Positions 39,501 through 43,901 of a stretch of 64,000 nucleotides of DNA are shown in pieces; position 1 is the first letter of the stretch; every line of letters starts with the position of its first letter. Below the pieces are notes generated by a model that did not search any database, had not been told where the DNA came from, and saw only the letters and a list, made by a program, of their open reading frames with translations. Source of the DNA: Neoarius graeffei (lineage: Eukaryota > Chordata > Actinopteri > Siluriformes > Ariidae); NCBI RefSeq assembly GCF_027579695.1, contig NC_083587.1, forward strand, positions 39,680,732 through 39,744,731, in the 5' to 3' direction. The position numbers and the translations under genes were made by a program.

Positions 39501-41530
39501 AAACAACTTGGAGCGTGTATTTTGTTTGAACCCACCCATTTTTGAAATGATCAGAAATATTGTAACGTGACTGGCAGGTGTCCCTTGTTTGATTTGATCG
39601 TGAATTCTTTATTTAAAAAATCCCCCTCGGATTTGTTTTGCTGTATTAAGCCACCTTAAAAATCTTTAACTCAAGGGGTTGGTATAATTTTTTTTCCAGC
39701 ACAGATTATTTAAAAGTAGACAGGCTTTGGATTTCATAAAACCGGTGAAATTCAGTTCCCTCTGAAATTTGGTTATTGTGATATACGTTTATTTCTGTAA
39801 TATCTTAAAAAAAAAAAAACAGGCAATTCTGTGGCTGGGAAGTTATTTAATTTGAGGGGATTCCCGAGCAAATAATGTGCATGAAATCGCTTGCTTTGTG
39901 CAGTCAAGCAGACAGAGGAAGTCCGTGTGCGCATGCACAAGTTTACCACCTTCTTCTTCTTTTGGGTTTTACGGCAGCTGGCATCCACAGTGTTGCATTA
40001 CTGCCATCTACAGGTTTACCTTGACCGCGCACTGACCGTTACATCATTCTGTCGCTAAACGAACAGCTGATCACACCGAGGTGCTCGCTGACCGCCAATA
40101 TTTATTAGTTTGGTCCTGCGTTTCCTTTCCTTCGCAACATAACGTCTTTTCTTCTCGCTTTCCGTTACTGTAGTCGGTCTTTCACGTTTCATTCGCACAC
40201 TCGCGTCCTCCATTTTTCTCTCCTGTTTCAAATTTGTATCCCACAATGCCTTGCGCGAACGGGGAAAGCCCACCATGTGATGCGTGACGTAGTATCTTGA
40301 ATTGCGTCGTGGTGAAGCAGGAAAAAATAGTGGAGAATTTAGGGCCATGTGGCCCTAAATTCATTAATTGTTCTATTTAATAATAATAAATAAATTTGGA
40401 AGTCTGTGATTCGAATTCGGGAGCTTTTGTTCCACTAAACAAAAATAATTGGGTGTCAGGAAAATTCTTTTTATAACCTAAATCTGAAAGGCAGTCTACC
40501 TTTAAATACAAGATACTGGATTGATCATATTGCTTCTACAGCCCACAAATAAGAAAAGAAGTCGTCTATGAAAACAAAGTAAATAAAAATGTTTTAGTAA
40601 TTTTTTCCCCTTCACCATAAATGCAAAATATGAACTTTTTGAAAACTAAGAACTGTGTTGTTTCCCCCTCTTCCAACACAACTGATGGCCTTTTCAATGT
40701 GAATTAGGTGAACTGATGCTGCAAAAAACATTTACCTGTGCGACTTTGTCTCTCGTGCCTGCATTAGTGTTCTTATATTCTTTTTAAAGTGCCATTCCAC
40801 CATTGGATGTATTCTTTGGCATAAAATACAATATATTTTATGACAACATGACTAGACAGAGAAATCTTTTAGCTTCAAAATGATATATCAAACATAATTT
40901 TTTGACAACGACAAGTATATTAATTTTGCGACCAAAGTCACCTACCCTTTTAATTTCCGCGCGGTAGTGAAACGTGATGTCATCGGCAGGTTCCCCTTCT
41001 TGTGTACCACGTCACGTGTGACGTGGCACAGATTATCAGCAATGGCGGATAGAACGCGATTGTCAGCTTCGGAAAAGAAGCGAAGGAAAATAGCAAGTGA
41101 TGCCCAAAGGAGACAGTCAATGGTGAATATCGGCACAGCAATCGACAAGTGGAAATCGCGTTCTATCCGCCATTGCTGATAATCTGTGCCACGTCACAAG
41201 AAGGGGAACCTGCCGATGACATCACATTTCACTACCGCGCGGAAATTAAAAGGGTAGGTGACTTTGGTCGCAAAATGAATATACTTGTCGTTGTCAAAAA
41301 ATTATGTTTGATATATCATTTTGAAGCTAAAAGATTTCTCTGTCTAGTCATGTTGTCATAAAATATATTGTATTTTATGCCAAAGAATACATCCAATGGT
41401 GGAATGGCACTTTAATCACAGTTATTTGACGTAGAAAAATACTAATCTGTGAACTGAAATCCTAATTTTTAATCAGATATACCACATTCCTCTGTGCTTC
41501 TTTTTCCACAGATACGAGTCTGCTGAGTGA
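4038..41530 (+). CDS. lztfl1: Leucine zipper transcription factor-like protein 1 (10 exons)
   Basis: Joining ten exons (4038-4040, 15223-15347, 16410-16604, 23300-23357, 28275-28346, 28482-28547, 31112-31189, 32845-33021, 37077-37180, 41512-41530) gives 897 nt and a 298-residue protein, the usual LZTFL1 length. Every intron starts with GT and ends with AG, and all phases close. The N-terminal half carries the family signature ([14 protein letters not shown], then [13 protein letters not shown] and [11 protein letters not shown]). The C-terminal half (about 150-293) is a long heptad-rich coiled coil, including [21 protein letters not shown]1 (BBS17) is a cytoplasmic regulator of BBSome traffic into cilia and of Hedgehog signalling; human mutations cause Bardet-Biedl syndrome 17. 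No stop or frameshift is seen, so the gene looks functional although its introns are full of transposons. Confidence 0.95.
4069..11235. repeat. 63-bp minisatellite array, about 113 copies, in lztfl1 intron 1
   Basis: Head-to-tail 63-bp units with landmarks ACTGAGACTGGATGGTGATC, CAGAGTGAGGAG, TTCACTGCATTACTGAAC and GCTAGTT. Units differ at a few diagnostic sites (GTGAGTTC/GCGAGCTC/GTGAGCTC/GCGAGTTC; AACTGC/AACCGC; ATCTCAG/ATCTGAG). Two units near 4170 and 4660 lack 7 bp (56-bp form). The length divides by three, but every frame on both strands has stops, so it is not coding. The array begins about 30 bp after the exon 1 donor. Confidence 0.97.
11236..11860. other. Unique intron 1 sequence, no gene
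   Basis: Between the minisatellite and the first Tc1 element. Short reading frames only, with no recognisable motif. The first bases continue from a final partial 63-bp unit. Confidence 0.4.
12021..13103 (-). pseudogene. Tc1 transposase pseudogene (element A)
   Basis: The minus-strand reading shows the two N-terminal helix-turn-helix regions ([20 protein letters not shown]), the first catalytic motif [21 protein letters not shown] and [10 protein letters not shown], so the DD34E triad is recognisable. A CGA-to-TGA change at 12444-12446 puts an in-frame stop in the middle. The family start codon is lost (Met to Arg near 13103), and the natural stop is lost so the frame runs on to 12021. It cannot make a full transposase. 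Confidence 0.9.
13377..14993 (-). mobile_element. Tc1-like element B, complete, nested in element A
   Basis: This 1617-bp element has inverted repeats of about 215 bp (13377-13592 and 14779-14993) beginning CAGTGCCTTGCAAAAGTATT. It is bounded by the TA duplication at 13375-13376 and 14994-14995. It carries one uninterrupted transposase gene on the minus strand. Long inverted repeats and intact coding make it the best candidate for a recently mobile DNA transposon in the window. Confidence 0.95.
13595..14614 (-). CDS. Intact Tc1 family DD34E transposase
   Basis: A 339-residue protein, the usual length for fish Tc1 transposases. Residues 1-115 form a paired-like bipartite DNA-binding domain ([35 protein letters not shown]) with a basic stretch [15 protein letters not shown] near 114-128. 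The catalytic triad is D152 (WSDETRVEL), D243 (QQDNDPKHT) and E278 (NPIEHLW), with 34 residues between the last two. The GGGS motif near 187-190 is also present. It acts in the nucleus, binds the flanking inverted repeats and cuts and pastes into TA sites. The ATG chosen ([10 protein letters not shown]) matches the conserved start of the family. No defect is visible, though activity is not proven. Confidence 0.95.
   Translation of the reverse strand: MKTKELTRQVRDKVLEKFKAGLGYKTISQALNISRSTVQSIIQKWKTYGTTANQPRHGRPPKLTERARRALVREAAKRPMITLEELQKSTAQVEESVHRTTISRTLHKSGLFGRVARRKPLLKDRRKKSHLQFARSHVGDTANMWKKVLWSDETRVELFGLNAKRYVWRKTNTAHHPAHTIPTVKYGGGSIMLWGCFSSAGTGKLVRVDGKMDGAKYRAILEENLLEAAKDLRLGRRFTFQQDNDPKHTARATMEWFRSKNIHVVEWPSQSPDLNPIEHLWQDLKIAVHRRSPSNLAELKLFCKEEWAKISVSRCAKLVETYHKRLAAVIAAKAGSTKY
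15223..15347 (+). CDS. lztfl1: lztfl1 exon 2
   Basis: The acceptor is CAAAATTGCAG and the donor CAG/GTGAGA. It encodes residues 2-42 plus two bases of codon 43, including the family signature [14 protein letters not shown] and SCFQELKDS. Confidence 0.95.
15477..15511. repeat. (TTA)n microsatellite
   Basis: About eleven uninterrupted TTA units in lztfl1 intron 2. Confidence 0.95.
15588..15959 (+). mobile_element. V-SINE, full length, in lztfl1 intron 2
   Basis: Complete V-SINE head, body and tail. The 13-bp direct repeat GAATATCTAATGA at 15575-15587 and 15960-15972 is a clear target duplication and shows that the SINE entered the older repeat around it. Confidence 0.92.
16410..16604 (+). CDS. 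lztfl1: lztfl1 exon 3
   Basis: The acceptor is TCCCTCTAG and the donor GAGCAG/GTACAT. It completes codon 43 (AG+A) and encodes up to codon 108, containing [29 protein letters not shown] and [11 protein letters not shown]. At 195 nt it is the largest coding exon. Confidence 0.95.
16605..17035. other. Intron 3, no feature
   Basis: AT-rich intron sequence after the exon 3 donor. No gene or recognisable repeat end is seen. Confidence 0.3.
17036..17276. mobile_element. Tc1/mariner terminal-repeat remnants
   Basis: The left side reads CACTATATATGGCCAAAAGTA and the right side, reversed, ACACTGTATGACCAAAAGTA. These are imperfect inverted ends typical of small Tc1/mariner-derived elements. A second end (CAGTCCCCTCTGAAAGTATT) begins inside the first, so one remnant appears inserted in another. 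No transposase remains. Confidence 0.55.
17420..17642 (-). mobile_element. V-SINE 5' part, minus strand
   Basis: Reverse complement of the tRNA head and first half of the V-SINE body, ending at CACCGTACCGCC. The 3' half is missing. It is more diverged than the other copies. Confidence 0.85.
17692..18821 (+). mobile_element. hAT-like non-autonomous element, copy 1
   Basis: The ends are CAGTGTTTCTCAACC (left) and GGTTGAGAACCCCTG (right), short inverted repeats of hAT type. Its right 620 bp (from about 18205) are nearly identical to 20488-21106 of copy 2. The flanking octamers TTGTAGAG and GGGTAGAT match at five of eight positions, a possible decayed 8-bp duplication. No transposase is seen. 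Confidence 0.75.
18822..19387. other. Intron 3, no feature
   Basis: No coding, terminal repeat or tandem structure recognised between the first hAT-like element and the degenerate Tc1/mariner element. Confidence 0.3.
19912..21106 (+). mobile_element. hAT-like non-autonomous element, copy 2
   Basis: The ends are CAGCGTTTCTCAACT and GTTTGAGAACCCCTG. The flanking octamers TTTTAGAT and ATTTAGGT agree at six of eight positions, compatible with an aged hAT duplication. It interrupts the Tc1/mariner transposase remnant and shares its 3' half with copy 1; the 5' halves differ. Confidence 0.75.
21139..21336 (-). pseudogene. Tc1/mariner transposase fragment
   Basis: The minus strand encodes a piece around the first catalytic aspartate ([20 protein letters not shown]) and an Ala-Trp-Ala-Cys-Met motif typical of one Tc1 group, with E to K next to the catalytic D. 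The rest is decayed and displaced by the hAT-like insertion. Non-functional. Confidence 0.8.
21745..22575 (-). repeat. Unclassified interspersed repeat, copy 2
   Basis: The reverse complement of this block parallels 15415-16170. It contains TTGGTATGTTTTTCTCTTGT, a GAATATATAATGAAGTT block and a TGTTGTCTTGACAA block. One end carries the hairpin described at 22441-22572. Confidence 0.6.
22441..22572. repeat. Long inverted repeat (hairpin) at the end of copy 2
   Basis: The arms of about 57 bp contain ATATTCCATTCAGCTAGCAT and its complement ATGCTAGCTGAATGGAATAT. They are separated by about 20 bp centred near 22508. Confidence 0.85.
22576..23299. other. Intron 3, no feature
   Basis: No gene or repeat recognised. 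A pyrimidine-rich tract ahead of the exon 4 acceptor is normal splice-site context. Confidence 0.35.
23300..23357 (+). CDS. lztfl1: lztfl1 exon 4
   Basis: The acceptor is CCTCCCACAG and the donor AGCAAG/GTTTGT. Completes codon 108 and encodes up to residue 127 ([19 protein letters not shown]). It ends in phase 0. Confidence 0.93.
23442..24685. mobile_element. TTAA-flanked element (T2/Kolobok-like), with nested MITE
   Basis: The right end, reversed, reads AGGAGATACGCAGAGCCATG. The left end reads AGGAGATA and resumes with CGCAGAACC after a nested insertion. Both ends abut TTAA (23438-23441, 24686-24689). The TTAA + AGGRR pattern matches the Xenopus T2 family, related to Kolobok. No transposase is seen. 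Confidence 0.65.
23450..23908. mobile_element. Nested MITE with GTATCTCACTGGGCTG ends
   Basis: The inverted ends AGTATCTCACTGGGCTGCGA and GCAGCCCAGTGAGATACT enclose about 459 bp. A further inner inverted repeat (GTTGGAGACACAACAATTGC and its complement) lies near the right end. ATA is repeated on both sides (23447-23449, 23909-23911). It sits inside the left terminal repeat of the TTAA element. Confidence 0.75.
24690..25190. other. Intron 4, no feature
   Basis: No gene or defined repeat; a T-tract occurs near 25038-25050. Confidence 0.3.
25193..25790 (-). pseudogene. LINE reverse transcriptase 3' fragment
   Basis: The minus strand encodes the C-terminal part of a non-LTR reverse transcriptase [22 protein letters not shown], then in another frame [46 protein letters not shown] and [14 protein letters not shown] frameshift lies near 25690. 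The copy is 5'-truncated and ends in a short GAA/AAG repeat at its 3' end (25195-25208). The protein type is the RTE-like group common in fish; the clade name is from memory. Confidence 0.8.
25791..26549. other. Intron 4, no feature
   Basis: No convincing gene or repeat boundary found. Confidence 0.3.
26552..28128 (-). mobile_element. Tc1-like element C (same family as A)
   Basis: The inverted ends CAGTGGTGCTTGGAAGTTTG and CAAACTTTCAAGCACCACTG are flanked by TA at 26550-26551 and 28129-28130. It provides the uninterrupted reference for the right end of element A. Confidence 0.95.
26756..27761 (-). pseudogene. Tc1 transposase pseudogene (element C)
   Basis: Transposase motifs are present ([34 protein letters not shown]). 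However, a TAA stop lies early (near 27688), and a 2-bp loss near 27032 shifts the frame just after QQDNDPKH. A deletion near 27265 removes part of the RYVWRKEN region. The start codon at 27759-27761 and the stop near 26756 are recognisable. Inactive. Confidence 0.9.
28275..28346 (+). CDS. lztfl1: lztfl1 exon 5
   Basis: The acceptor is a T-tract followed by TCAG; the donor is AACAAG/GTAAAG. Encodes residues 128-151, with the conserved [11 protein letters not shown] and ELLNK. Confidence 0.94.
28482..28547 (+). CDS. lztfl1: lztfl1 exon 6
   Basis: The acceptor is GTTTACCAG and the donor AGTCAG/GTAAAG. Encodes residues 152-173 ([20 protein letters not shown]), the beginning of the coiled coil. 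Confidence 0.94.
28615..28785. mobile_element. Solo Tc1-like terminal repeat
   Basis: Begins CAGTGCTGTGAAAAAAGTAT, the usual start of another Tc1 terminal repeat family. No second end or transposase was found. Confidence 0.5.
28786..29290 (-). pseudogene. LINE reverse transcriptase fragment (L2/Rex-like)
   Basis: Reading the minus strand across frames gives [19 protein letters not shown], then [28 protein letters not shown] and [12 protein letters not shown]. These are fingers and palm motifs of a jockey/L2-type reverse transcriptase. Several frameshifts and stops. The usual proline in PQGS is changed to L-Q-G-S. Dead fragment. Confidence 0.8.
29330..29690 (+). pseudogene. L1/Tx1-like LINE fragment
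   Basis: The plus strand encodes [16 protein letters not shown], then [18 protein letters not shown] and [15 protein letters not shown]. This is the segment following the reverse transcriptase in L1-clade elements. Stops and frame changes are present. Confidence 0.7.
29700..31111. other. Intron 6, mostly unclassified
   Basis: No host coding sequence. The section 29735-30180 has the feel of an old DNA-transposon remnant but no ends could be matched. The rest is AT-rich intron. Confidence 0.3.
31112..31189 (+). CDS. lztfl1: lztfl1 exon 7
   Basis: The acceptor is GTGTTGTAG and the donor CAGCAG/GTATGT. Encodes residues 174-199, coiled-coil segment [19 protein letters not shown]. Confidence 0.94.
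31400..32445. repeat. 169-bp tandem repeat, about six copies, lztfl1 intron 7
   Basis: The block CTTCAGCTTGGGGTTCTATA recurs at 31504, 31673, 31842, 32012, 32179 and 32348 (spacing 167-170 bp). Other markers repeat at the same period: TTTTTCTCAGCAACTACAAA, CAGGTCTGTCGCACATC and ACTTCCTGTTTAC. Reading frames through it repeat but are broken in every copy, so coding is unlikely. Confidence 0.93.
32446..32844. other. Intron 7, no feature
   Basis: Unique-looking intron sequence before exon 8. Confidence 0.3.
32845..33021 (+). CDS. lztfl1: lztfl1 exon 8
   Basis: The acceptor is GTCCTTCAG and the donor GAGAAG/GTATTG. Encodes residues 200-258, a long coiled-coil stretch with [25 protein letters not shown] and LAEK. 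Confidence 0.95.
33064..33706 (-). mobile_element. TTAA-flanked element with THAP-type exon
   Basis: The ends are AGTGCATATTCTGGACCAAT and, reversed from the right, AGTGCACATCACGGGTCAAT, imperfect inverted repeats. Both are flanked by TTAA (33060-33063 and 33707-33710). It begins about 40 bp after lztfl1 exon 8. TTAA duplication plus a THAP domain is the combination known for Kolobok transposons. Confidence 0.7.
33162..33380 (-). pseudogene. THAP-type zinc finger N-terminal fragment
   Basis: From an ATG at 33378-33380 the minus strand reads [12 protein letters not shown], then [10 protein letters not shown] and REKWERLV. This is the start of a THAP (C2CH) DNA-binding domain: Cys-x4-Cys, then His-x-Phe-Pro and a conserved Trp. 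The second zinc-ligand pair (Cys-x2-His) and the rest of a transposase are absent. It is probably a remnant first exon left in a non-autonomous element. Confidence 0.7.
33711..34338. other. Intron 8, no defined feature
   Basis: AT-rich intron. GACGTCACACGTG near 34221 is mirrored by a CACGTGTGACGTC at about 35780, hinting at an outer inverted element around the features between, but its ends could not be placed. Confidence 0.3.
34339..34440 (+). pseudogene. Second THAP-like fragment
   Basis: The ATG at 34339 opens a 33-codon frame, [17 protein letters not shown] followed by [13 protein letters not shown] and a stop. Cys-x4-Cys, then His-x-Phe-Pro, is the start of a THAP finger, different in sequence from the one at 33162. 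A frameshift or stop ends it, and a foldback MITE sits 50 bp downstream. Non-functional fragment. Confidence 0.6.
34490..34859. mobile_element. Foldback MITE, 370 bp, TA-flanked
   Basis: An almost complete palindrome: CACTGCAAAAAATGATCTCT at the left and its complement at the right. Arms of about 165 bp surround a short centre near 34680. TA occurs on both sides (34488-34489, 34860-34861), consistent with a Tc1/mariner-mobilised MITE. Confidence 0.9.
34969..35330 (+). mobile_element. V-SINE, full length, lztfl1 intron 8
   Basis: Complete V-SINE with a 12-bp target duplication ACATTTGATCTG at 34957-34968 and 35331-35342. A 10-bp internal segment (ATGTGAGTGT) of the body is missing. Confidence 0.93.
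35343..37076. other. Intron 8, no defined feature
   Basis: No host exon other than exon 9 at the end. No tandem repeat or element boundary was recognised. Confidence 0.3.
37077..37180 (+). CDS. lztfl1: lztfl1 exon 9
   Basis: The acceptor is TTAATTTAG and the donor CAAAG/GTCAGA. Encodes residues 259-292 and two bases of codon 293, including [16 protein letters not shown] and [13 protein letters not shown], the strongly conserved C-terminal segment. Confidence 0.95.
37321..38262 (+). mobile_element. V-SINE interrupted by a DNA element
   Basis: The V-SINE head starts at 37321. The body stops at GTCTCTAT (37452) and resumes with ATGTGTCAGCCC (38121) after an inserted element. A deletion removes part of the body after GGCCAGG. 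The tail is degenerate. A Tc1-like remnant (about 37240-37318) lies just upstream. Confidence 0.85.
37453..38119. mobile_element. DNA element with CTTTTCCACTACC ends inside the V-SINE
   Basis: The ends TGGCCCTTTTCCACTACC and GGTAGTGGAAAAGCGGTA are imperfect inverted repeats. The interior near both ends is rich in AGCTCACTTCAGCCC/GCTGAGTC-type short repeats. TAT (or TA) is duplicated at the junctions. No transposase is present. Confidence 0.75.
38263..39713. other. Intron 9, no defined feature
   Basis: Contains short frames only. Around 38270-38600 CpG-rich sequence suggests another old element, but I could not match its ends. Confidence 0.3.
39714..40501 (-). mobile_element. TTAA-flanked element, copy 1 (SEKKRR family)
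   Basis: The reversed right end AGGTAGACTGCCTTTCAGAT matches the left end AAGTAGACAGGCTTTGGATT, each next to TTAA (39710-39713 and 40502-40505). The interior is closely related, in reverse orientation, to 49212-50003. It carries a small basic ORF on the minus strand. Confidence 0.8.
40055..40213 (-). CDS. Small basic ORF of a TTAA element (52 aa)
   Basis: From an ATG at 40211-40213 the minus strand encodes a 52-residue basic peptide beginning [16 protein letters not shown], then [19 protein letters not shown] and INIG. The pattern SEKKRR...RR...NIG is shared with the ORF at 41042 in a different element, and the second copy at 49509 has the same start. It may be the first exon of a lost element-encoded protein rather than a complete gene. 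No function is known to me. Confidence 0.5.
   Translation of the reverse strand: MEDASVRMKRERPTTVTESEKKRRYVAKERKRRTKLINIGGQRAPRCDQLFV
40788..41411. mobile_element. Long-palindrome TTAA-flanked element
   Basis: Arms of about 260 bp beginning AGTGCCATTCCACCATTGGA enclose a unique centre of about 90 bp (about 41060-41150). TTAA flanks both sides (40784-40787, 41412-41415). The element ends 100 bp before lztfl1 exon 10. The left arm contains an extra GTACC/ACGTGTG segment missing from the right arm. Confidence 0.85.
41042..41179 (+). CDS. Small basic ORF in the palindrome centre (45 aa)
   Basis: The ATG at 41042 opens a 45-codon frame: [20 protein letters not shown], then [11 protein letters not shown] and AIDKWKS. 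It resembles the 40055 peptide in SEKKRR and NIG. The start lies in the left arm, the middle in the unique centre and the stop in the right arm. It is probably a truncated first exon of an element protein. Function unknown. Confidence 0.45.
   Translation: MADRTRLSASEKKRRKIASDAQRRQSMVNIGTAIDKWKSRSIRHC
41512..41530 (+). CDS. lztfl1: lztfl1 exon 10 (last codons and stop)
   Basis: The acceptor is TTTTTCCACAG. Completes codon 293 (AG+A, Arg) and adds Tyr-Glu-Ser-Ala-Glu then TGA at 41528-41530. The short acidic end matches the family's usual C-terminus in position. Confidence 0.93.
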
Positions 41531-42496
41531 AGTCCTGGACCAAAGAAAATTGCTTATGTGAAGGGGTTTTATGGGCAAAAAGGCACTAAAGTCAATTTTG
41601 GCCTCAACTCTCTAAACATGGCAAGGGACCAAAGAACGAAACAAAAGAAGGGCAAAAAGGAAGTTTTTAAATAGGCATTGCTTTCCTTAAGTTTATCTTT
41701 AACAAGATCTACCCATCTGAGTAAAACTGTTGCTGTGCTTAGGGAGGTTTGCTGTATCTGGGTATCTTGTATTCCATTTTGCATGAGATTACTGAATGTG
41801 TGCAGTTTTTATGATTGAAAATGTTTGTGCTTTCTCCACTTAAAACTCTCACTTTGTTACTTGAGGTGTAATACTTTTCGTATTTCATTGTCCTCTTGTC
41901 TTATGTTCCCAGAACAGCACTTAAGGCCGATGAGTTATTTCCATGGCGTTGCGTCCGTCATCCGTCCATCGTCCACAATTCAGTTAAATCGTATCTCCTC
42001 CGTCAATTCTCCACGGATTTCCGTTCCAATTGTTTTGTTTGAAAGAACTAATCACTCCGCACAAAAGTTGGTCGTAGGTTTGTCAAATTTGTTGCTAACA
42101 AGTTAGGCCAAATCAACGAATTTTCCAGGCCTCTCACTAGAGTTTTCTCTCCTCTCTGATTTCTCATCTGATTCTACTTCTGATCGATGATTTGGATCGA
42201 TCTTTCCTTGAGGAGCAAAACTTGGTCATTTGTTTGTTGATTTTCCTGTCTGTTTTCAGTTAAATCATATCTCCTCCCTCAATTCTGAATGGATTTCACG
42301 TCTATTTTCATGTTTGTCGTTTTGTCATCGACACAACTGCAGGACCTCAATTTCAAAACCAACTTCCACTGGTTTAAACTACGTGTCCGTCTTGCACAGA
42401 ATATTTTGAACATTAATAATATAATTAAAAGCATGCATACTGACTTGCTCGCCATAATTTCATTAAAACTCTCGACTCCAAATGGAAATGCAAATT
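41531..42496 (+). other. lztfl1 3' UTR and following sequence
   Basis: The 3' UTR must start here, but no clear AATAAA signal near the stop lets me place its end. From about 41935 the sequence (GGCGTTGCGTCCGTCATCCG) looks like a dispersed repeat. Confidence 0.35.
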
Positions 42497-42657
42497 GCTG
42501 GGTTTGAGTCACGTGACTTCTCTTAGCGGTTTTACCGGAAGTGAAATAGCTGATGGTCTAAACGGCTGCTGTAGTGCAAACAATTAGCGATAACTTATCA
42601 GAGTACGCTCGTAATCTAGAAGCCATTGCTTGCTTTAGATATATTCAGTAGATTGCT

Positions 42658-43114
42658 ATGCGCAATGGAATCGACCCCTACAGTCTGGGAAAGAAGGATG
42701 TGTCATATGATCTCGAAAACTACCCTTCAGTCGAGTTCCCCGACATCTCCAACTATCTGGTGTTGCAGACGTCCTTCTACACCGCAAAACAGATGAAAGT
42801 GTGGAAGAGTATGGAGGCTTACAACTTTTTTGTATGTGGCTGGGTAAAGGACCTCGGTATCAAGTCGCTGCCCAATGAATCCTGTATTGCTTTTGCCCGC
42901 GTGTGTTTTTTTTAAGCTTTTCGTTCATGTCTTTACAACAAAGTGCTGCAAGTTGAAGTGCAAACAAACAACAGTTCACTTGATTCTCACTTGTGTTGGC
43001 TCTCATCTCTCAGGTAAATCATTCACAAAGGTCATCAGAAACCCCTTTAAAGACCTGGAGCTTAGTTCAACAAGATGGAGAAGTGATCACGGCGTATTGT
43101 AACTGTATGGCTGG
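42658..43114 (+). pseudogene. SWIM/YqaJ-type transposon protein fragment, two exons
   Basis: Exon 1 (about 42658-42900) reads MRNGIDPYSLGKKDV, then [36 protein letters not shown] and ends ...FAR before a GTGTGT donor. Exon 2 (43014-43114) follows ATCTCTCAG and reads [18 protein letters not shown], then [10 protein letters not shown] before GTAAGA. The order FPDI-NYLV, KS-EAYN-FV-GWV, HSQ, W, C-x-C-M-A-G is that of fish and invertebrate proteins that carry a SWIM zinc finger ahead of a YqaJ-like nuclease. The nuclease part and the remaining SWIM ligands (Cys-x-His) are missing here, so it is a fragment. Splice signals look intact. Confidence 0.7.
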
Positions 43115-43286
43115 GTAAGAATTTTGTCGCCACCTTCATGCATATGGACTTTGTGAGGAGGAAACAAAGAAACAGTTGGGGGCTTTAGCGCTTTGTGACT
43201 AAAAAAAAAGTACCATAAAATAACGACACATAGCAAGAAAAGTACTTGGAAAACACTAAGGACGTAGCTGAGAGGGAGATACAAAC

Positions 43287-43476
43287 CTTTCACCAAGTCA
43301 TCACTGCTAACTCGAGCATGCTTCGACTCGGCTCCCTTTGATTTCAGTGAGAGGTTCAAAAGCCACCTTTCTCGACGTCTTTTTGTAAAATCCTGTGTTC
43401 GTTCACCCTTTTTTATTAGTTTACGGGGAACCCTGAAGAAACTTATCAGTTTCATGGTTTGATTGATTCGAACAAC
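43287..43476 (-). pseudogene. THAP-domain exon fragment
   Basis: On the minus strand the exon starts after GTTGTTTTAG and ends before a GTTTGT donor. It reads FFRVPRKLIKKGERTQDFTK, then RRRERWLLNLSLKSKG and KHARVSSDDLVKG. This is the central THAP segment in which the family has R-V-C-S-D-H-F; here the Cys and His zinc ligands are Ser and Asp. The upstream Cys pair is also lost. It is degenerate and probably inactive, and lies opposite in orientation to the SWIM/YqaJ exons. Confidence 0.75.
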
Positions 43477-43504
43477 CTAAAACAACTCAAGCGTAAGGCA
43501 TTTT

Positions 43505-43901
43505 TATTATGCCTCCGCCACCGTAAGGTGCAGGAGGCATTATGTTTTCGGGTTGTCCATCTGTCCGTGCGTGCGTCCATCTGTCCGTCCCGAAACCTTG
43601 TGAACGCGATATCTCAAAGGCTAATGAAAGGAATTTCACCAAACTTTCATCATTTGTGCGCTTTGGGACAAACACGAACTGATTAGATTTTGAGATCAAA
43701 AGGTCTAAGGTCGCTGTGAGGTCAAGTGTCTGTCCGAAAACCTTGTGAACACAATATCTCCAAGGCTGATGCAAGTAATTTCACCAGGTCAGGATTACTG
43801 TGAGGTCAAATGTCCATCCCCAAATCACAACTTAATAAGGCGTGTAGTCTACTGGGCGGAGGCATCCCCATCAACGCCATTGGCGTCGAGTTCTATCTAG
43901 T
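43505..43901. repeat. Dispersed repeat with GCCTCCGCC/GGCGGAGGC ends
   Basis: Begins TTATGCCTCCGCCACCGTAA and has GGGCGGAGGCAT near 43855. Internally, two related segments repeat (CCTTGTGAACGCGATATCTC and CCTTGTGAACACAATATCTC). It is related by its ends to the block at 2758-3000. Confidence 0.6.

Noticed and set aside
43087..43455. A membrane protein from the hydrophobic C-terminus of the minus-strand frame
   Set aside because: The hydrophobic part follows a splice donor at 43286 and is intron read-through; only the THAP exon part is supported.
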